Source: an uncultured Opitutia bacterium (GTDB lineage: Bacteria > Verrucomicrobiota > Verrucomicrobiia > Opitutales > UBA953). From it: a DNA stretch of 64,000 nt. This document shows, one piece after another, positions 1 through 8,362 of the stretch (position 1 is its first letter; each line of letters opens with the position of its first letter). The translations under genes and the position numbers were made by a program. A model generated the notes under the pieces. It was not told where the DNA came from, ran no database searches, and saw nothing but the letters and a program-made list of their open reading frames with translations. The stretch covers positions 186,001 to 250,000 of the forward strand of contig CAIOAN010000002.1 of NCBI GenBank assembly GCA_903855995.1, given 5' to 3'.

Positions 1-1
1 G

Positions 2-1204
2 GAAGCCGAAGCCCAAACACTCCTCGACGAACTCCATGAGCTCGTCAGCAACGTCGGGGTCGAAATCCGCGGCTCTGTCCTCGCTAAAATCCGCGAAGTG
101 AGCCCGCGCCACCTCGTCGGCTCCGGCAAGATGGAAGAGATCGCCCAGCTGGCCCGCGACAAGGAATGCGGGCTGATTATCTTCGACGACGAACTCACCC
201 CCGCCCAGCAGCGCAACTGGGAACGCGACGCCAAACTCCGGGCCATCGACCGCCAGGAAATCATCCTGGATATCTTCATCACCCGAGCGAAGACGCGCGA
301 GGCGGTGTTGCAGGTCGAGCTCGCACAGCTCCAGCAGATGCTGCCCCGCCTGAAGCGCCTCTGGTCGCACTTGGACCGCCAGCGCGGCGGGGGCACGATG
401 CAGCGCGACGCCGGCGAAACGCAGCTGGAGATGGACCAGCGCAAGATCCGTGACAAGATCGCCAAAGTGCGTCGCGACCTCGCGGAAGTCGTCGCCCAGC
501 GCGCGACCCAGCGCAAGCAGCGCAAACGCGTCCCGCTCCCGACCTTCTCGATCGTCGGCTACACCAACGCCGGGAAATCCTCGCTCCTCAACAAGTTGAC
601 CGGTGCCGAGGTGCTTGCGGCGAATAAACTTTTCGCGACACTAGACCCGACCACCCGCCGACTCGCCCTGCCCTCCGGCCGCGCACTGCTTCTGACCGAC
701 ACCGTCGGCTTCGTGCGTCGACTCCCGCACCGTCTCGTCGAAGCTTTCAAAGCCACGCTCGAAGAAGCCGTGCAGGCCGACTTCCTGATCCATGTCATCG
801 ACCTAGGATCACCCGAACGCGAAAAGCACGCCGAGACGACCCTGCAGGTTCTGACCGAAATCGGGGCCGGCGACCGCCCGATCATCACCGTCCTCAACAA
901 GGCCGACCTCTGCGACGAGGTCCAGCGGGCCGAGGCCTTAGCCGCCCACCCCGACGCCAGGCTCATCAGCACCCGGACGGGCGAAGGCCTCCCGGCCTTG
1001 CTGGAACGCCTCGAAGAATGCGCCTCTAGCCGAGATGAGCACATGACCCTGCTCATCCCCCATGATCAGTATGCCATGCTCTCCAGACTGCACGCAGGGG
1101 CCACGATCCTCAATTCCAAGGCCTTGCCAGAGGGCACCCGGGTCGAGGCCTACATTCCAACCCGCCTGCAGGAGGCCTGCCGGACCTGGACCGTCAAGGA
1201 ATAG
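2..1204 (+). CDS. hflX: Ribosome-associated GTPase HflX (5' partial)
   Basis: The reading frame is open from the first bases of the window, so the true start lies upstream; the first in-window start codon is a GTG at 98, but the codons before it (LLDELHELV...IRGSVLAKIR) already look like the HflX N-terminal domain. The visible 400 residues hold the glycine-rich HflX signature SGKMEEI and a coiled-coil stretch, then a G domain: P-loop GYTNAGKSS at about visible residue 186, DTVGFVRRLP switch II near 233 and NKAD near 299, followed by a short C-terminal domain. HflX binds the 50S subunit and rescues or splits stalled ribosomes, notably in heat stress. The gene ends 66 bases before a small cytochrome gene that appears to be a separate unit. 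Confidence 0.95.
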   Translation, partial: EAEAQTLLDELHELVSNVGVEIRGSVLAKIREVSPRHLVGSGKMEEIAQLARDKECGLIIFDDELTPAQQRNWERDAKLRAIDRQEIILDIFITRAKTREAVLQVELAQLQQMLPRLKRLWSHLDRQRGGGTMQRDAGETQLEMDQRKIRDKIAKVRRDLAEVVAQRATQRKQRKRVPLPTFSIVGYTNAGKSSLLNKLTGAEVLAANKLFATLDPTTRRLALPSGRALLLTDTVGFVRRLPHRLVEAFKATLEEAVQADFLIHVIDLGSPEREKHAETTLQVLTEIGAGDRPIITVLNKADLCDEVQRAEALAAHPDARLISTRTGEGLPALLERLEECASSRDEHMTLLIPHDQYAMLSRLHAGATILNSKALPEGTRVEAYIPTRLQEACRTWTVKE

Positions 1205-1217
1205 CCATTTTTTACTA

Positions 1218-1248
1218 CCCAAGGCTGGAACTTTCCACATACCTTGGG
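1218..1248. repeat. Short inverted repeat in the hflX-cytochrome gap
   Basis: Seven-base arms CCCAAGG (1218-1224) and CCTTGGG (1242-1248) are separated by 17 bases between the hflX stop and the next start at 1271. There is no T-run after the second arm, so it is a weak terminator candidate; it could equally be a regulator site for the cytochrome gene. Function unknown. Confidence 0.3.
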
Positions 1249-1270
1249 GTTTCCCTAATACATACCTCCT

Positions 1271-1648
1271 ATGCGTATCCTCGCCCTCGTCTCCCTCCTC
1301 ACCGCCTCTTCGGCCTTTGCCGCCGTCGACCACGACGCCGCCTTCAAGGCTGACATCGCTCCGATCCTCCAGAAGAGCTGCGTCGGCTGCCACCAGGCCA
1401 AGGAAGGCAAGAAGCCCAAGGGCGGCTTCGACGCCACCTCCCTCGCCAACGTTGTCAAGGGCGGCAAGGAAGCCGGCGCAGGCATCACTTGGGGCGACAT
1501 CTCCAAGAGCTCCCTCTACAAGAGCTGCGAACTCGGCATCAGCAATCCTGATGACGACGCCGCCATGCCTCCTAAGAAGAAGAAGGACCGTGTTGCCCTC
1601 ACCAAGGAGCAGCTCGCCAAGCTCAAGGCCTTCATCGAAGCCAAGTAA
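1271..1648 (+). CDS. Small exported c-type cytochrome (PSCyt1-like)
   Basis: A 125-residue protein beginning with a clear signal peptide (MRILALVSLLTASSAFA, cleavage near residue 18). The mature part has a single haem-binding motif CVGCH at about residues 37-41 and a downstream AMPPKKKKD segment whose Met is the likely distal haem ligand, the arrangement seen in the planctomycete/verrucomicrobial cytochrome domain. It should sit in the periplasm and carry one electron at a time; its partner is not evident from sequence. It is followed at once by a strong terminator, so it is probably transcribed alone. Two related haem modules follow at 1783 and 2714. Family assignment is by motif only. Confidence 0.8.
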   Translation: MRILALVSLLTASSAFAAVDHDAAFKADIAPILQKSCVGCHQAKEGKKPKGGFDATSLANVVKGGKEAGAGITWGDISKSSLYKSCELGISNPDDDAAMPPKKKKDRVALTKEQLAKLKAFIEAK

Positions 1649-1666
1649 GCCCCACCGCTTACCCTC

Positions 1667-1697
1667 AAAAAGCCCGCGGCAACCCGCGGGCTTTTTT
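1667..1697 (+). terminator. Rho-independent terminator after the small cytochrome
   Basis: Stem AGCCCGCGG (1671-1679) with CCGCGGGCT (1684-1692), four-base loop, preceded by A-run and followed by six Ts. Placed 19 bases after the stop at 1648. Confidence 0.9.
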
Positions 1698-1782
1698 GTG
1701 TCTAATTACTAGCCGCCAACGATGTCGGCTTCCGTTTGACGAACCCCTCCGATAGATTACTTCCCAGACACCCCCTCCTCCG

Positions 1783-2709
1783 ATGCGCCACCGCCTCAAA
1801 GCCTTCTTCCAGTCCGTCCAGCACCATGTGCCGCTGACCGCCGCGATCGGCCTAAACCTAATCCTCATCCTTTGCGCTTTCGCGCTGAAGGCCGATGGCG
1901 ACATGCGGAGCTCGGCGCTCCTCTCCGTGGCCGGCAACTTCCACATCCTCGCCCTGCACCTGCCAGCCGCACTGCTGCTGATCGTGCCGCTCCTGGAGTT
2001 CTGGGAGAAACACGAAGTGGCCACCGTGTCGATCCGCCGCCTGTCGCTGATTTGTGCTGGCGGCACTTGGATCGCTGCCCTGCTCGGCGTCTTTCACGCC
2101 CACTTCAACGGATATAGTGGTGATGCCGTCCAACTGCACCTCTGGGGCGGCGTCGCGGCCTCCGTCTTCGCCTCCGCCGCCTGGCTGGCGCTGGACCAGA
2201 GCCGGATCAAGCGGCTCGCCACACAGGCCCTGGCGGTCGGCGTCATGAGTTTCGCCGCACACATCGGCGGCGAACTCGTACACGAAGAAGGCTTCCCCTT
2301 CCGCCCGAATAAGATCGCTGCGAATCACGCCGGAAAACCCGGCGCTAAAGCTACGTACAAAAACACCGGAAATACGTATGCCGATATCATCGCCCCGATC
2401 TTGGAAGCCCGCTGCGTCTCGTGCCACGGCGCGAAAAAAGTTAAAGGTAAACTCCGCATGGACTCGCTGGAGGCCCTGAAGAAAGGCGGCGGCTCCGACG
2501 ACCCCGTCTACACGCCCGGCGATCTGAAAAAGAGCGGTATGTTCACGCGCATCAATCTCGACCCCAAGGATGACGATTTCATGCCGCCCAAAGACGAGAA
2601 GCCCCTCACAAAATCACAGGTGAAGTCCATCGGGCTTTGGATCGAAGGTAAAACCATCCCCGACGACGTGGCCAAGGCCGCCTTCGAGGAAGCCCAGGGC
2701 GGCAAGTAA
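1783..2709 (+). CDS. Membrane-anchored c-type cytochrome domain protein
   Basis: 308 residues. The N-terminal half is a polytopic membrane region (several hydrophobic segments between residues about 18 and 170, including a stretch with conserved-looking HxLALHLPAALLL), resembling DUF2231-type haem-protein membrane anchors. The C-terminal third is a periplasmic PSCyt1-like module: CVSCHG near residue 212, KGKLRMDSLEALKKGG after it and FMPPKDEKPLT near 270. It ends 4 bases before the next cytochrome gene at 2714, with which it is surely co-transcribed. Likely an electron carrier tethered to the inner membrane; substrate unknown. The membrane-domain family name is tentative. Confidence 0.8.
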   Translation: MRHRLKAFFQSVQHHVPLTAAIGLNLILILCAFALKADGDMRSSALLSVAGNFHILALHLPAALLLIVPLLEFWEKHEVATVSIRRLSLICAGGTWIAALLGVFHAHFNGYSGDAVQLHLWGGVAASVFASAAWLALDQSRIKRLATQALAVGVMSFAAHIGGELVHEEGFPFRPNKIAANHAGKPGAKATYKNTGNTYADIIAPILEARCVSCHGAKKVKGKLRMDSLEALKKGGGSDDPVYTPGDLKKSGMFTRINLDPKDDDFMPPKDEKPLTKSQVKSIGLWIEGKTIPDDVAKAAFEEAQGGK

Positions 2710-2713
2710 GCCG

Positions 2714-3178
2714 ATGCGACTGCTCCCTCTTTTTCTGACTTCACTCGCGGTCGCCGCACCGATCGCTCCGAAGAAAGCAGAGCCGCAGAAGCCGCTCACG
2801 GCGGCCCAGAAGGCGGACTTCACCAAGGTAATCCAGCCGATCTTCGACGCCCACTGCATCTCGTGCCACGGGCCCAAAAAGGAGAAAGGCAAACTGCGCC
2901 TGGATACCCTTGAAGCCACGCTCAAAGGCGGCAAGAACCCGACCTTTGTGATGGGCAAGGCCGACAGCAGCATGCTCCTGGCACGGGTCTTCCTCGAACG
3001 CACGGCTGGCGACGTCATGCCCCCAAAGGCCGAGAAACCCATGACTGAGAAGGAAAAAGAGGCGATTTACGCCTTTGTCGAAGGACAGCCTATCCCTGAC
3101 GAGCTATCGAAAGCTGCGCTCACCGACACTAAAACGGCCGTGGCCGAAGCTAAGAACGCCCCTAAGCCCAAGAAGTAA
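2714..3178 (+). CDS. Exported c-type cytochrome (PSCyt1-like)
   Basis: 154 residues with an N-terminal signal peptide (MRLLPLFLTSLAVAAP). One haem site CISCHG near residue 52, followed by KGKLRLDTLEATLKGG and VMPPKAEKPMTEKEKEAI, nearly the same spacing and wording as the haem module of the upstream membrane protein, so the two modules probably arose by duplication. The last 25 residues are Lys/Ala-rich and likely unstructured. It starts 4 bases after the upstream stop. The haem is expected to be His/Met ligated. Partner enzyme not visible. Confidence 0.8.
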   Translation: MRLLPLFLTSLAVAAPIAPKKAEPQKPLTAAQKADFTKVIQPIFDAHCISCHGPKKEKGKLRLDTLEATLKGGKNPTFVMGKADSSMLLARVFLERTAGDVMPPKAEKPMTEKEKEAIYAFVEGQPIPDELSKAALTDTKTAVAEAKNAPKPKK

Positions 3179-3227
3179 GTTTTCTTTTGCCCACCACCGT
3201 CCCCACTCCCTTTATCCCAGACACCCC

Positions 3228-4094
3228 ATGAAACTACGCTCACTCCTCGCGCTGGCACTCCTCGCCGGCCTGACCTCCACGCTCTCCGCCGAGCAGAAGC
3301 CCCTCCGCGTCCTCGTCGTCGCCGGCGGTTGCTGCCACGACTACGGCGCCCAGAAGGACATCCTCAAGCAGGGCATCGAAGCTCGCCTCAACGCCACCGT
3401 CGAAATCGCCTACGTCGACATCAAGGCCAAGGACTTCAAGGGCAAGGCCACCCAGCCGATCTTCGAGATCTATAAGAACGCCGATTGGGCCAAGAACTTC
3501 GACGTAGTCGTCCACGACGAATGCGCCGCCGACGTCACCGACCAAGCCTACGTCGCTAATATCGTCAACGCCCACCGCAACGGCCTCCCGGCCGTGAACC
3601 TGCACTGCGCCATGCATAGCTACCGCTGGGGCAAGTTCCAGGAGCCCGTGAAAGTCGGCGCCGATAACGCCAGCTGGTACGAAATGCTAGGCCTCCAGTC
3701 CACTGGCCACGGCCCGCAACAGCCCATCGCCATCGCCTTCACCGACAAAGAAAACCCGATCGTGAAAGGCTTCGCCGATTGGACCACCGTCAACGAAGAG
3801 CTCTACAACAACGTGCAGGTGCTCACCGGCCACGGTCTCGCCAGCGGCACCCAGAAGATCCCAGAGAAGAAGGACAAGGCCGGCAAGATCACCCCGGCCA
3901 AGGAAGTGACGACCATCGTCGCCTGGACCAATGAGTTCGGCCCGAAGAAGACCCGCATCTTCAGCACCACCATCGGCCACAATAACTCCACCGTCGAAGA
4001 CGCCCGCTACCTCGACCTCGTCACCCGCGGCCTGCTCTGGTCCGTCGGCAAACTCGAAGCCGACGGCAAGGCCACCGCTGGTTTCGGCAAGTAA
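3228..4094 (+). CDS. ThuA-like domain protein, exported
   Basis: The frame is open from further upstream, but the start at 3228 is chosen because it gives a good signal peptide (MKLRSLLALALLAGLTSTLSA). The 288-residue product has the ThuA-like, glutamine-amidotransferase-like fold signature: LRVLVVAGGCCHDYGAQ near the mature N terminus, a FDVVVHDECA strand, VNLHCAMHSYRWG, and HxHGPQQPIAI-type segment before a VNEELYNN motif. ThuA proteins are linked to sugar (trehalose/disaccharide) use and in this phylum often accompany haem-c and Gfo/Idh/MocA proteins. It is followed by a strong terminator. Catalytic activity is unproven for the family. Confidence 0.85.
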   Translation: MKLRSLLALALLAGLTSTLSAEQKPLRVLVVAGGCCHDYGAQKDILKQGIEARLNATVEIAYVDIKAKDFKGKATQPIFEIYKNADWAKNFDVVVHDECAADVTDQAYVANIVNAHRNGLPAVNLHCAMHSYRWGKFQEPVKVGADNASWYEMLGLQSTGHGPQQPIAIAFTDKENPIVKGFADWTTVNEELYNNVQVLTGHGLASGTQKIPEKKDKAGKITPAKEVTTIVAWTNEFGPKKTRIFSTTIGHNNSTVEDARYLDLVTRGLLWSVGKLEADGKATAGFGK

Positions 4095-4113
4095 GCCTTT
4101 GGGCTACGCCACG

Positions 4114-4140
4114 AAAGCCCCGGACCTCCGGGGCTTTTTT
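4114..4140 (+). terminator. Rho-independent terminator after the ThuA-like gene
   Basis: Perfect stem AGCCCCGG (4116-4123) / CCGGGGCT (4128-4135), loop ACCT, followed by a run of six Ts. Confidence 0.9.
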
Positions 4141-4151
4141 GCGCCCGCCCA

Positions 4152-4261
4152 GCCGCCGCATGGTGGCTGCAGGTAGGGGCACGGCTACGACGTGCCCTAA
4201 GCCTCCCGAAGCGGGCGTGACGTAGTCCCGCCCCTACCCCACGTCCGCCATGCGGCGGACG
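4152..4261. repeat. Palindromic intergenic repeat, copy 1 (about 110 bases)
   Basis: The ends are inverted copies: GCCGCCGCATGGTGG from 4152 and CCGCCATGCGGCGGAC ending at 4260. An inner pair is also inverted: GGTAGGGGCACGGCTACG (from 4172) against CGTAGTCCCGCCCCTACC (from 4221). The element could fold into one long imperfect hairpin. A second copy lies at 13138-13233 with the same outer and inner arms but a shorter centre. It sits between the ThuA terminator and the convergent oxidase gene, i.e. in a convergent gap, as REP-like elements often do. No coding potential seen. Confidence 0.8.
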
Positions 4262-4262
4262 C

Positions 4263-6440
4263 TCACTTCAGCGGACAACCGGCCAGGAGTTCGCCGGGGG
4301 CGTCTTTCCAGGCAAGTCTGACGAAAGGCACGCGGCCGAGTTTTGCGATGGTGGTCGAAATCTCCGTCAGTGAGTCGGCATTGTAACCAGGGTAGGCTTT
4401 GGCGATTTTGCCGCCGGGGGCGACGACGGTGACGTAGACGCTACGCTTAGCACCATAAGCGTCGATGACGGCGAAGTGCGGATCAGCGACAACCGGGAAG
4501 CCTGGCTTCACCGCGGCCGCCCACTCCTTGGCGCCGGCTTCGTCGGTATTGATCACGCCGACCACGGAACAGCTGGCTCCGTAGGCGGCCTGAAGCTGCG
4601 AAAGATACGGCGCAGCGTCACGCGAGCACGGACATTCCTTCTCGATAAAGAACAGGACGACAGGTCTGGTCTTCGCGAGGTCGGCGAGCACGAGCTGGTT
4701 ACCGGCGCCGTCAATCTTGACGAAGTCTACCGCGGGCCTCGAAGCCTGCGAGGCCGTGGCGACGATCTCTGCGGCGGGCAATGGGTGCTTCGTCTGCGCG
4801 CGGAAGTTGATCATACCCTTGGCGTCCTTCTTCACCGCGGCGGGATCCTTTGAGACGATGAACTGCCCCATCATGCCGCCGTCCTCGTGGTTCGACATAT
4901 GGCAGTGGAACATGAACGGGTCGGTGTCGCTGGCATAATCATCGAACTTGGCGACGAACGTGACCGCCGCGCCCCGTGGCAGGTAGAAGGTGTCCTTCCA
5001 GCCTTTCTCATATTCGGCGATCTCCCGATCGGTCCGTGAAAGCAGCCGGAACTGCACGTCGTGCAGGTGGAACGAGTGTCCGAAGATATTATTGTTGCGG
5101 ATGGTCCAGACCTCCGTGGCGCCGAGCTTCACGACCATGTTCGTGGAGTGCATGTCGAACGGCTTGCCATCGAAGGCGAAGTGCGGACGGCCGTCGGTCA
5201 CGCTGAGCGTGCGCTTGGTCGTGGCCTCCTTCTCGCTGACGAACACGTTGCGCGTCAGAATCTCAGGCACCTTGGTGATGGCTTTGGCCGTCGGAGCGAT
5301 GACATTGATATGCAGCAGGCGGTAATCGTAATTATTAAGGAAGCTGCCGTTGGCTCCGCCGGTGTCGGGCTCGCCGCCGGGGAAGCCGAACGTCTGATTA
5401 GAATTATAAGCCATCAGGTCGACCGTGCCACCGACCTTATCCGCACCGAGGTCGACGAGGATCTCGGTACGCTCGCCGACCATGAGCGTCAGGCGCTTGA
5501 GCGGGACCGGCTTGTCGACCAGCCCGCCGTCGGTGGCGATCTGGTAGAAGACGCGGTTATCACTGAAGCCTAGGACGTAGCCACGCTCGATTTCCGCATT
5601 GAGAATGCGCAGGCGAACCAGCTGACGGGGGAGCTTCGTCTGGGCGTCGAGCGTACCATTGGTCAGCTGGTAATCGCCGTATTTATCATCATCCCCCGCA
5701 TAGGTGAATTGATTGTCTTTAAAGCGCCGGCTCGTGAGCACGATCGGCAGGTCGTCGACGCCGTAGGTGCGCGGCAAGGCTAGCTTTGCTTCAACCGGAT
5801 CGCGGATGATGATCAGGCCGCCCGCCCCCAGCGCCAACTGCTTCTGGGTGAACTCGTGCAGGTGCGGGTGATACCAATAAGTGCCCGCATTATTCCTCAC
5901 CACGAAGGATGGTGACCAAGTCTTGCCCGCCGCGACGATCTGATGCGGACCGCCATCGGTGGCCGCCGGCAGGTGCAAGCCGTGCCAATGAACCGTCGTG
6001 GCCTCCTTCAGTTCATTCTTCACGTTCATCGTGACCGTCTCGCCTTGATTGAGAATCAAAGTAGGTCCCCAAAAATTCTGCTGGTTGTATCCGTACGTAT
6101 GGGTGGTGCCTTCGAGGAATTTCTTGGTGTTCTGACCAAGTGTGAGATTGAATGTCTTACCTTCGAGTACGGGCGGAATCCAAAGTTCCTGCAGCGGACG
6201 ATTATTGACCGGACGGGCTTTGTTGCCTCCGCCACCAGGCCCCTTCCCCTTGCCCTTGCCACTGGGGCGATCGCCCGGAGGGCCGTCGGGGCGGGGCGGA
6301 CGATCACCGCCTGGACCTTCGCCGTCACGACGGGGCGGACGTTCATCCGGCTGATCGGACTTCGGAGCGCCTTGAGCAAAGAGCGCAGCGGCCATGAGGG
6401 ACGAAGCGACTAACAGGAGGAGGTGACGGAACCAGGACAT
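4263..6440 (-). CDS. Multicopper oxidase fused to a thioredoxin-like domain
   Basis: 725 residues with a signal peptide, then a Pro/Gly/Arg/Lys-rich low-complexity linker (residues about 25-75), then three cupredoxin domains. Copper ligands are all visible: TVHWHGLHLP and YWYHPHLHE in the first domain, HSFHLHDVQ and FMFHCHMSNHEDGGMM in the third; the last contains the type 1 Cys and the axial Met. After the oxidase, residues about 570-725 form a separate redoxin/thioredoxin-like domain (VVLFFIEKECPCSRDAAPYL, then VVGVINTDEAGAKEW and FPVVADPHFAVIDAYG). The product is probably periplasmic and may oxidise metals or phenolics with O2. The fusion is unusual; whether the CPC cysteines are redox-active is unknown. 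Confidence 0.9.
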   Translation of the reverse strand: MSWFRHLLLLVASSLMAAALFAQGAPKSDQPDERPPRRDGEGPGGDRPPRPDGPPGDRPSGKGKGKGPGGGGNKARPVNNRPLQELWIPPVLEGKTFNLTLGQNTKKFLEGTTHTYGYNQQNFWGPTLILNQGETVTMNVKNELKEATTVHWHGLHLPAATDGGPHQIVAAGKTWSPSFVVRNNAGTYWYHPHLHEFTQKQLALGAGGLIIIRDPVEAKLALPRTYGVDDLPIVLTSRRFKDNQFTYAGDDDKYGDYQLTNGTLDAQTKLPRQLVRLRILNAEIERGYVLGFSDNRVFYQIATDGGLVDKPVPLKRLTLMVGERTEILVDLGADKVGGTVDLMAYNSNQTFGFPGGEPDTGGANGSFLNNYDYRLLHINVIAPTAKAITKVPEILTRNVFVSEKEATTKRTLSVTDGRPHFAFDGKPFDMHSTNMVVKLGATEVWTIRNNNIFGHSFHLHDVQFRLLSRTDREIAEYEKGWKDTFYLPRGAAVTFVAKFDDYASDTDPFMFHCHMSNHEDGGMMGQFIVSKDPAAVKKDAKGMINFRAQTKHPLPAAEIVATASQASRPAVDFVKIDGAGNQLVLADLAKTRPVVLFFIEKECPCSRDAAPYLSQLQAAYGASCSVVGVINTDEAGAKEWAAAVKPGFPVVADPHFAVIDAYGAKRSVYVTVVAPGGKIAKAYPGYNADSLTEISTTIAKLGRVPFVRLAWKDAPGELLAGCPLK

Positions 6441-6548
6441 GGGTGAAGTGTAACAGATAAGGTCTTAAGGCGGGATTAAGACCCAAGCACCCCCAATCAC
6501 CCTTTCCAAGCCCTGTACATCCGTTAAACCCAGCCTATCCCCCACCCC

Positions 6549-7409
6549 ATGCGTTCCCTTGCTTTCCTGCTTTTGCTCGGCGTCTCCCACCTAGGCGCCG
6601 AATCCGCCCCCATCGCCTTACCCTTGTGGAATGGCGACGCACCCGAAGGAGACGGCAAATTCTCCGAGTCTTCCAAGGCCAAGCTCACCGTCCATCTACC
6701 TGAAATACTCACCACCGGCGCCGCCATCGTCATCTGCCCCGGAGGCGGCTACGGCGGCCTGGTGACCAAAGGCGAAGGCCACGGCATCGCGACGTGGCTG
6801 AATGCCCACGGCATCGCTGGCATCGTCCTTGAATACCGCCTTCCTGCCGGGCGGCCCTACGTACCGCTGCTCGATGCTCAGCAGGCAATCCGCACCGTGC
6901 GCGCAAATGCGAAACATTGGAAGATTGACCCGAAGAAAGTCGGCATCATCGGCTTCTCTGCCGGCGGGCACCTCGCATCGACCGCCACCGTACACTTCGA
7001 CACCGTCGAGACACGCGCCCCCAACGCCGTCACTGGCCAGAGTAGCCGACCCGACTTCTCGATTCTCATCTACCCCGTCATCAGCATGGAAGAAGGCGTC
7101 CACCGTGGCTCTAAAAAGAATCTCATGGGTGAGAACCCTGCGGCAGGCCTCTCGGATTATTTCTCGTCACAGAAGCACGTGCAGGACAACACCCCGCCGG
7201 CGTTCCTCGCCCATGCGCTCGACGACAAGGTCGTGCCGATCGAGAACAGCCGCATGTTCTACGAGGCAGAGAAGGCGCACAATCTACCGACCCGCCTCCT
7301 CGAGCTGCCCAACGGCGGTCACGGCCTCAACGGCTACAAGGGCCCATCCTGGGACAAATGGCAGGCCGAATCGCTCCTTTGGCTCAAGGAAATCAAGGTC
7401 CTCCCTTGA
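6549..7409 (+). CDS. Exported alpha/beta-hydrolase (esterase-like), copy A
   Basis: 286 residues: signal peptide (MRSLAFLLLLGVSHLGA), then an alpha/beta-hydrolase of the BD-FAE/acetyl-esterase type. The oxyanion-hole region reads VICPGGGYGG, the nucleophile elbow GFSAGGHLAS (about residue 137), an acid residue is likely in HALDDKVVP and the catalytic His in NGGHGLNGYKG near the C terminus. It probably removes acetyl or other ester groups from plant or algal polysaccharide. The next gene is a close paralogue whose mature part is highly similar, and the similarity extends past the stop codon. The signal peptide differs from that of copy B. Confidence 0.88.
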   Translation: MRSLAFLLLLGVSHLGAESAPIALPLWNGDAPEGDGKFSESSKAKLTVHLPEILTTGAAIVICPGGGYGGLVTKGEGHGIATWLNAHGIAGIVLEYRLPAGRPYVPLLDAQQAIRTVRANAKHWKIDPKKVGIIGFSAGGHLASTATVHFDTVETRAPNAVTGQSSRPDFSILIYPVISMEEGVHRGSKKNLMGENPAAGLSDYFSSQKHVQDNTPPAFLAHALDDKVVPIENSRMFYEAEKAHNLPTRLLELPNGGHGLNGYKGPSWDKWQAESLLWLKEIKVLP

Positions 7410-7451
7410 CCTCGATTAAGGACTTCAAATCGCATTATTAATCCGATCCCC

Positions 7452-8306
7452 ATGAAGTCCCTGCTCCTCGCCCTACTCACCACGGCCGTCGCCGCCGAAG
7501 GTATTCCTCCTTCGCAACCCCTATGGAAGGGCGACGCACCCGAAGGTGACGGTAAGTTTTCCGACTCAAGCAAAGCAAAACTCACCGTGTACCTGGCAGA
7601 AAAGCCTAACGGCGCCGCGGCCGTCATCTGCCCCGGTGGCGGCTACGGCGGCTTGAACATCGGCGGCGAAGGCCACGGGGTCGCGACCTGGCTGAATGCC
7701 CACGGCATCACCGGTATCGTCCTAGAGTACCGACTGCCCAAAGGCCGCCCTTACGTCCCCCTCCTCGACGCGCAACAAGCCATCCGCACGGCTCGCGCCA
7801 ACGCTACAGCTTGGAAAATCGATTCGAAGAAAGTCGGTATCATCGGTTTTTCCTGTGGCGGCCACCTCGCCTCGACCGCCACGGTCCACTTCGACACCAT
7901 CGAGACCCGTGCCCCCAGCGCCATCACCGGACAGAGCAGCCGACCTGATTTCTCCATCATGATCTACCCGGTCATCACCATGGACGAAGGCGTGCAGCAC
8001 GTCGGGTCAAAGAAGAACCTGATGGGTGAAAACCCCACTGCCGAACTCATCGCATATTTTTGCAGCCCCAAACAGGTCAAAGACGACACCCCGCCCGCCT
8101 TCCTCGCCCATGCGCTCGATGACAAGTCCGTATCCATCGAGAACAGCCGCATGTTCTACGCGGCCCAGCAGAAAGCTGGCCTGCCCACCCGCCTCATCGA
8201 GCTCCCTAATGGCGGCCACGGCCTCAACGGCTATAAGGGTCCGTCCTGGGACAAGTGGCAGGCCGAAGCCCTCCTTTGGCTGAAGGAAATCAAGGTCCTG
8301 CCCTGA
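7452..8306 (+). CDS. Exported alpha/beta-hydrolase (esterase-like), copy B
   Basis: 284 residues, tandem paralogue of the preceding gene. The serine elbow is GFSCGGHLAS instead of GFSAGGHLAS; the oxyanion region VICPGGGYGG, the acid loop HALDDKSVS and the His segment NGGHGLNGYKG are kept, so it should be active. Its signal peptide (MKSLLLALLTTAVAA) is unlike that of copy A but nearly identical at DNA level to that of the DUF1080 gene just downstream, which suggests how the duplication arose. The gap to copy A is 42 bases and the gap to DUF1080 is 56 bases, so the three are probably one transcript ending at the terminator at 9034. Confidence 0.88.
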   Translation: MKSLLLALLTTAVAAEGIPPSQPLWKGDAPEGDGKFSDSSKAKLTVYLAEKPNGAAAVICPGGGYGGLNIGGEGHGVATWLNAHGITGIVLEYRLPKGRPYVPLLDAQQAIRTARANATAWKIDSKKVGIIGFSCGGHLASTATVHFDTIETRAPSAITGQSSRPDFSIMIYPVITMDEGVQHVGSKKNLMGENPTAELIAYFCSPKQVKDDTPPAFLAHALDDKSVSIENSRMFYAAQQKAGLPTRLIELPNGGHGLNGYKGPSWDKWQAEALLWLKEIKVLP

Positions 8307-8362
8307 GCACCGATTACGGACTTCAAATCCAGCCCTGAACCTCCCATATAAGACCTCCCCTC

